Positions 45,014 to 48,141 of a stretch of 48,141 nucleotides of DNA are shown in pieces. The DNA comes from Paraglomus occultum (lineage: Eukaryota > Glomeromycota > Glomeromycetes > Paraglomerales > Paraglomeraceae), in NCBI GenBank assembly GCA_910592205.1, contig CAJVPJ010000081.1:1-48141 (forward strand), in the 5' to 3' direction. The position numbers were made by a program, and so were the translations under genes. The notes below the pieces were generated by a model. That model was not told the origin of the DNA and did not search any database. It saw only the letters and a program-made list of their open reading frames with translations. Positions within the stretch are counted from its first letter, which is position 1, and the number at the start of each line of letters is the position of its first letter.

Positions 45014-45388
45014 GTGGTGGTTGACAAACTCAATGATATTGGCAAGAATCTGTGTGAAATTCGCAATAATTGCAATTGGGTCAGACCACACAGAAGGTCT
45101 TACTCTCTCAAACCGACCAAATCATACGAAGGATATGTTCTGACTCTCTGGAACGAGTTTAAACAACTCTTTGATGCAAAGAGAAAACTTGATGACATTA
45201 GTCTGTCCACAACGTATTGTAAGGTTAAGAGTGAGATTGAAGACCTCGGGAAGGGTACCATCGGAACTTCTACATTGGAGAACTTTTACAAACGCAAAAC
45301 GAATCCCAGGCCCAATACTTTAAAACTGATAGCATCTTGGATAGAAAATAAGAGGAGAGATAATGACAAGGGGAATTACCAAAATTAA
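45014..45388 (+). CDS. Glomeromycotina-type family protein, C-terminal part, start not found
   Basis: The frame is open from 44993 and reads VVDKLNDIGKNLCEIRNNC, KSYEGYVLTLWNEFKQLFD and DDISLSTTYCKVKSEIEDLG, ending with LGKGTIGTSTLENFYKRK, NPRPNTLKLIASWIENKRR. The last block I recognise as a recurrent C-terminal helical module in Rhizophagus-type predicted proteins; it has the rhythm of a helix-turn-helix but no biochemical role is known to me. There is no ATG in the frame, so either an upstream exon is missed or this is a 5'-truncated relic. No nearby acceptor keeps the frame. It lies 0.3 kb upstream of another accessory gene on the same strand. Confidence 0.5.
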   Translation: MVVDKLNDIGKNLCEIRNNCNWVRPHRRSYSLKPTKSYEGYVLTLWNEFKQLFDAKRKLDDISLSTTYCKVKSEIEDLGKGTIGTSTLENFYKRKTNPRPNTLKLIASWIENKRRDNDKGNYQN

Positions 45389-45653
45389 TAGTTGAGCGAG
45401 CCCAAAGAACAGGGACAGTTATCGCCGTTCAAGGCAGGTCTAGGGGCCGACTGCTTCCTCCCTTGCAAGCTCGTGATTGTTTTTGACATGTTTACGTGTA
45501 TTGATCACTTTACGTTGAATAATTTTTTGAAACGCACCTACAGCACATTTAACAAGTCACCTTCGCGTTCTCTCTGCTTCACACGTTGTCCTCATATTTG
45601 TAAATCTCACGTCTACACCACCTCACTTTACCTTATCGACGATTGTTGACTCG

Positions 45654-45731
45654 GTAAGCTTCAGCTGTCTCGATTTTGTTAGTACCCTCAAATATGGCGA
45701 TACAATACAAATAATCTCGCATTTCTTTCAG
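45654..45731 (+). other. 5'UTR intron conserved in the antisense copy
   Basis: GTAAGC...TTTCAG, 78 nt. Both splice sites and internal sequence are kept in the decayed copy at 31655-31938. The ATG of the next gene follows the acceptor directly. Confidence 0.65.
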
Positions 45732-46121
45732 ATGTCCGAACACAAACTACAAAAATATTTCAGGCAGAAGTCTTCGGACTGGAATATCATAGGATTTTTG
45801 AATGCCTGCAAAATCGAACTGGTTGAGCAGAAGATCGAATGTTACCTTTTATGCCTCGAGAAAATAGCTAATAACGAGAAAGGTTGTAGAGCCACGAAAG
45901 CACAAGAGCTCCTCAAAAGATATAGAGAGGCGAGTATTTTTCTTTATTTTTGGAAAAACATCAATGGGAATAATGGCGTGACGAGTGGCTTTGAGCTTCC
46001 TCTGTCATTCAAGGCTCCGAGCCGAAGCCAATATTGGTGTCGGGACGTGAGTGACCTCCGAGGTTGTCCATGTTTAAGACTGACTGGCACCAATCCTGTT
46101 TGGGGCGTGCGTGACCTCTGA
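45732..46121 (+). CDS. accessory family protein (SEHKLQKYFRQK), possibly the first exon of the gene at 46458
   Basis: The ATG sits immediately after the 5'UTR intron acceptor. The open frame is 129 aa: SEHKLQKYFRQKSSDWNIIG, FLNACKIELVEQKIECYLLC, LEKIANNEKGCRATKAQELL, KRYREA, then a less protein-like tail. The first 60 residues are helical and conserved in the antisense copy at 31.7 kb; the function is unknown. A GTGAGT at 46047 follows a codon boundary, and splicing from it to 46458 keeps frame and would fuse this exon to the acidic DNYEDSTDNSDSEYPS exon. That intron would be 411 nt, and the tail before it overlaps a small duplicated sequence, so the true donor may lie earlier (for example after KRYREA). 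Confidence 0.5.
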   Translation: MSEHKLQKYFRQKSSDWNIIGFLNACKIELVEQKIECYLLCLEKIANNEKGCRATKAQELLKRYREASIFLYFWKNINGNNGVTSGFELPLSFKAPSRSQYWCRDVSDLRGCPCLRLTGTNPVWGVRDL

Positions 46122-46126
46122 GGTTG
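46027..46126. repeat. diverged tandem duplication with palindromic TGACCTCNGAGGTTG
   Basis: Two units about 61 bp apart (near 46027-46065 and 46090-46126) share CCAAT, GGACGTGAGTGACCTCCGAG / GGGCGTGCGTGACCTCTGAG and GGTTG. The centre ACCTCNGAGGT is a near-perfect palindrome in both. Confidence 0.5.
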
Positions 46127-46457
46127 CGGATACCTGGCAGGGAATTAATTGAATGGGTGTTGGTGATGCGCTGTCTGAGAATAATGCTAATTCCTGAATG
46201 TCCCAAGCTAGAACGATCGACCTGACCGAAAACTCGCAAGGACATGGAAGAAAGCCCGCCAACATAGTTCTACATTTCAATTCTATAATACGAACTTCGC
46301 GGGCAATTCCCAACTTGGAAATTCTGGCACAACTCATGGTGGTACTTTTATCCGTTCGACAGAAATAATCAGGAAAAGAATAATGGAGTAGGCCCTTAGA
46401 GTTTCCATTGATGCTAATGGAATTGAGATTTCGTTTTAACTATCTTAATTACACTAG

Positions 46458-48119
46458 GACAATTATGAGGATTCGACCGATAATTCAGATTCAGAGTATC
46501 CATCGTATTTATGTCATGTATTATTGTTATGTTCAATCATTTTACAAGCTTTACATTGTTTTGGTTCATGTTCTTTGTAGCACAGAGGAGTCTGAAGAGG
46601 ATATAGTAGTATCACGTAAACGAAAACGGAGGAACGTCAGGGTATAGGTTTCTCGGTGTACTGCTGTTCAAATTTGAGGTCATAGGTGCTGTGCCATTGC
46701 TCACAACTAATTTTGCAGGTTACTTTCAAGGCGACCACATCTGATAATATCAGAAATGACCCCTCTAAAAAAAAATACAAAAGGTGAGTTACTACTTGAT
46801 TTTTTTCATCTTATGAAAGCACTAAAATTTCACTGGTCTAGACAGAAATCGAAAATAACGAAGAGGATGATGACTTACAGCCTCTCGACATGGAACTATT
46901 CATTGATGGCAATACTGTAAGGGTTACCTTCCGTACTCCATATATTCATTCGATGATGACCAAGCGTTTTTTTCTTTTTTCTAGACTCCACCCTCAAGTT
47001 CTCTGCCCAAGAAGGTTATCACTCCACAGAAGCCAAATCTTGATGCTTCATTTGGCGACCACATAGTTGTGGGAGAACGAGGGTGCATTGTGCAAATGCA
47101 CCCCGCAGTACAGTCCTGGCTTATGGACGTTCTTCTGGTAATATAAATGTCTCAACTTGAAAATGGCGCATTGGATGTTAACAGTTTTTTAGTCCAACAA
47201 GGAAACGTTCAAGTCAGCTCTGGATGGGAGTCCTTGTTCGGAATTTGCTGAAGTGTGCAAATTCATTCTGATGGACTTGTGAGTGACTTGCAAATCCTAT
47301 TCATTGGCGATAAAGACATTACTCAGTGTATTGAAATTATCCCAGTTTTTTGATGACGCGACGGGGCTGTCTTGATCAAGATATTGGGAAAGGAAGTACA
47401 CCGTGGAAAACATCGTTCCAATGTTCAAGGGAATCGCTGCGATTTACGACAATGTCACATTTGACTGGATTGAAGCCGAACTCAGTTGTATTCGTGGCGT
47501 GAAGGCAATGTTCCCCAAGTCTGCGATAACAGTCCACAAGGCCGATGGTATTGGTATAAGTCGCGTGAATCAAAAAGAAACCATCTTCATTGAGGTCTCG
47601 GGGGGTCCCGTAAACCCTGTTGCAAAACACATCGTGGAAGACACAGAAAAGCTCATAAGAGAGGGTGTTTTTGGTCTTATTGCGATTTTGCGAGACCATC
47701 TCACGAAGCCTCTTGAAAAGTGTATGCAAGTGAGGACCTTTATATTGCAAGTCATAGGTAAGCAAAATACATCTTGGTACGTACATCATTAAACTATTAG
47801 AACTCTTACAACGGGATTTATGTTAGCTGACCGAATGACACTCAGTGAGGTGGGACTTTCCAACATCAAGCATAAGTATGTCGTGTTGGAAATCTGCTCT
47901 GCACAGATTCCATTCGCATTTGATGATGTGCCGAAATTTATGCATATTTTTAATCTACTGCATACTTTAGTGGTGAGTATCACATGTGATCTTTGGATTA
48001 CGTCAAATTTGATTTAACTTAATATTTCGCAGAAGAAGTTTCAAGACCAAACAGAAGTGTTGAAGAGTGTCGTGACGTTACACGTGGGAGAGCGATCGTG
48101 TAACCTCCTTGAGATTTAG
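46458..48119 (+). CDS. Glomeromycotina-specific family protein (ENIVPMFKG...FIEVSGGP), apparently broken
   Basis: Exons by splice sites: 46458-46504, 46581-46641, 46719-46783, 46842-46916, 46985-47137, about 47193-47278, 47346-47757, 47827-47972 and 48033-48119 (TAG). The acidic N-terminal part (DNYEDSTDNSDSEYPSTEES, SRKRKRRN) leads to FGDHIVVGERGCIVQMHPAV, SWLMDVLL, YWERKYTVENIVPMFKGI, FDWIEAELSCIRG, HKADGIGISR, ETIFIEVSGGP, EDTEKLIREGVFGLI and VVLEICSAQIPFAFDD. The KADGIGI...IFIEVSG arrangement resembles the acidic strand pair of PD-(D/E)XK nucleases, with Ser where Lys is usual; this is only a suggestion. Two junctions fail by one base, at an A9 run (46767-46775) and a T6 run (47346-47351), and a TGA stands in frame before SRYWERKY. 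All splice sites are intact. Either a young pseudogene or sequencing indels. Confidence 0.6.
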
Positions 48120-48141
48120 CGTCTTCCAACGGCGATATCGG

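Noticed and set aside
1-48141. CRISPR array, rRNA genes, replication origin or bacterial operon
   Set aside because: No regularly spaced identical repeats with unique spacers, no rRNA-like conserved blocks, and genes have spliceosomal introns, so a bacterial contig is excluded.

Overview
This window looks like nuclear DNA of a filamentous fungus, most likely an arbuscular mycorrhizal fungus (Glomeromycotina) or close relative. It is AT-rich. Genes carry many short introns (about 60-100 nt, mostly GTAAGT/GTGAGT donors and polypyrimidine-TAG/CAG acceptors) and are separated by long intergenic stretches. Several families I associate with Rhizophagus-type genomes are present: the 'LGKGTIGTSTLENFYKRK' protein, the 'ENIVPMFKG...FIEVSGGP' protein and NLR-like leucine-rich repeat fragments. 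The assignment rests on these protein families, not on a marker gene. Exon structures were read by hand from splice sites and reading-frame closure.

Layout. A secreted GDSL esterase/lipase in six exons (657-2043, +) is followed by an intronless 1077-residue disordered protein of unknown function (4855-8088, +). Then comes an 8.2 kb region with no convincing gene. It holds microsatellites, a 68-bp tandem duplication, a short diverged repeat array and a strikingly CpG-depleted block (about 11.1-12.2 kb) that looks like a methylated, decayed repeat. Next are two adjacent PH-domain reading frames (16288-18458 and 18536-19471, +) that may be one gene; the replication factor C subunit RFC2/RFC4 (20127-21799, +) behind a MluI cell-cycle box; a Kelch-BTB protein (23045-24706, +); and a long intronless helicase with three dsRNA-binding domains and a DEVH core (25485-30548, +).

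From 31 kb the window becomes accessory in character. A tRNA-Glu(CTC) at 31133-31204 lies next to a short tyrosine-recombinase-like tail, a decayed antisense copy of a gene found intact at 45.7 kb, and a frameshifted leucine-rich repeat fragment. The autophagy PROPPIN ATG18 (33929-36267, +) interrupts this. A nucleotidyltransferase of bacterial type but with three exons lies on the minus strand (38470-39706). The last 4 kb contains three Glomeromycotina-type accessory gene pieces (45014-45388, 45732-46121, 46458-48119); the final one has intact splice sites but two phase breaks and an in-frame stop.

The housekeeping genes (RFC2, ATG18, helicase) are independent of one another and no operon-like or cluster logic is visible. 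The most unusual signals are the two-PH fusion candidate joined by a GTTT-donor intron, the paired sense/antisense copies 14 kb apart, the recombinase remnant beside a tRNA, and the eukaryotised nucleotidyltransferase.
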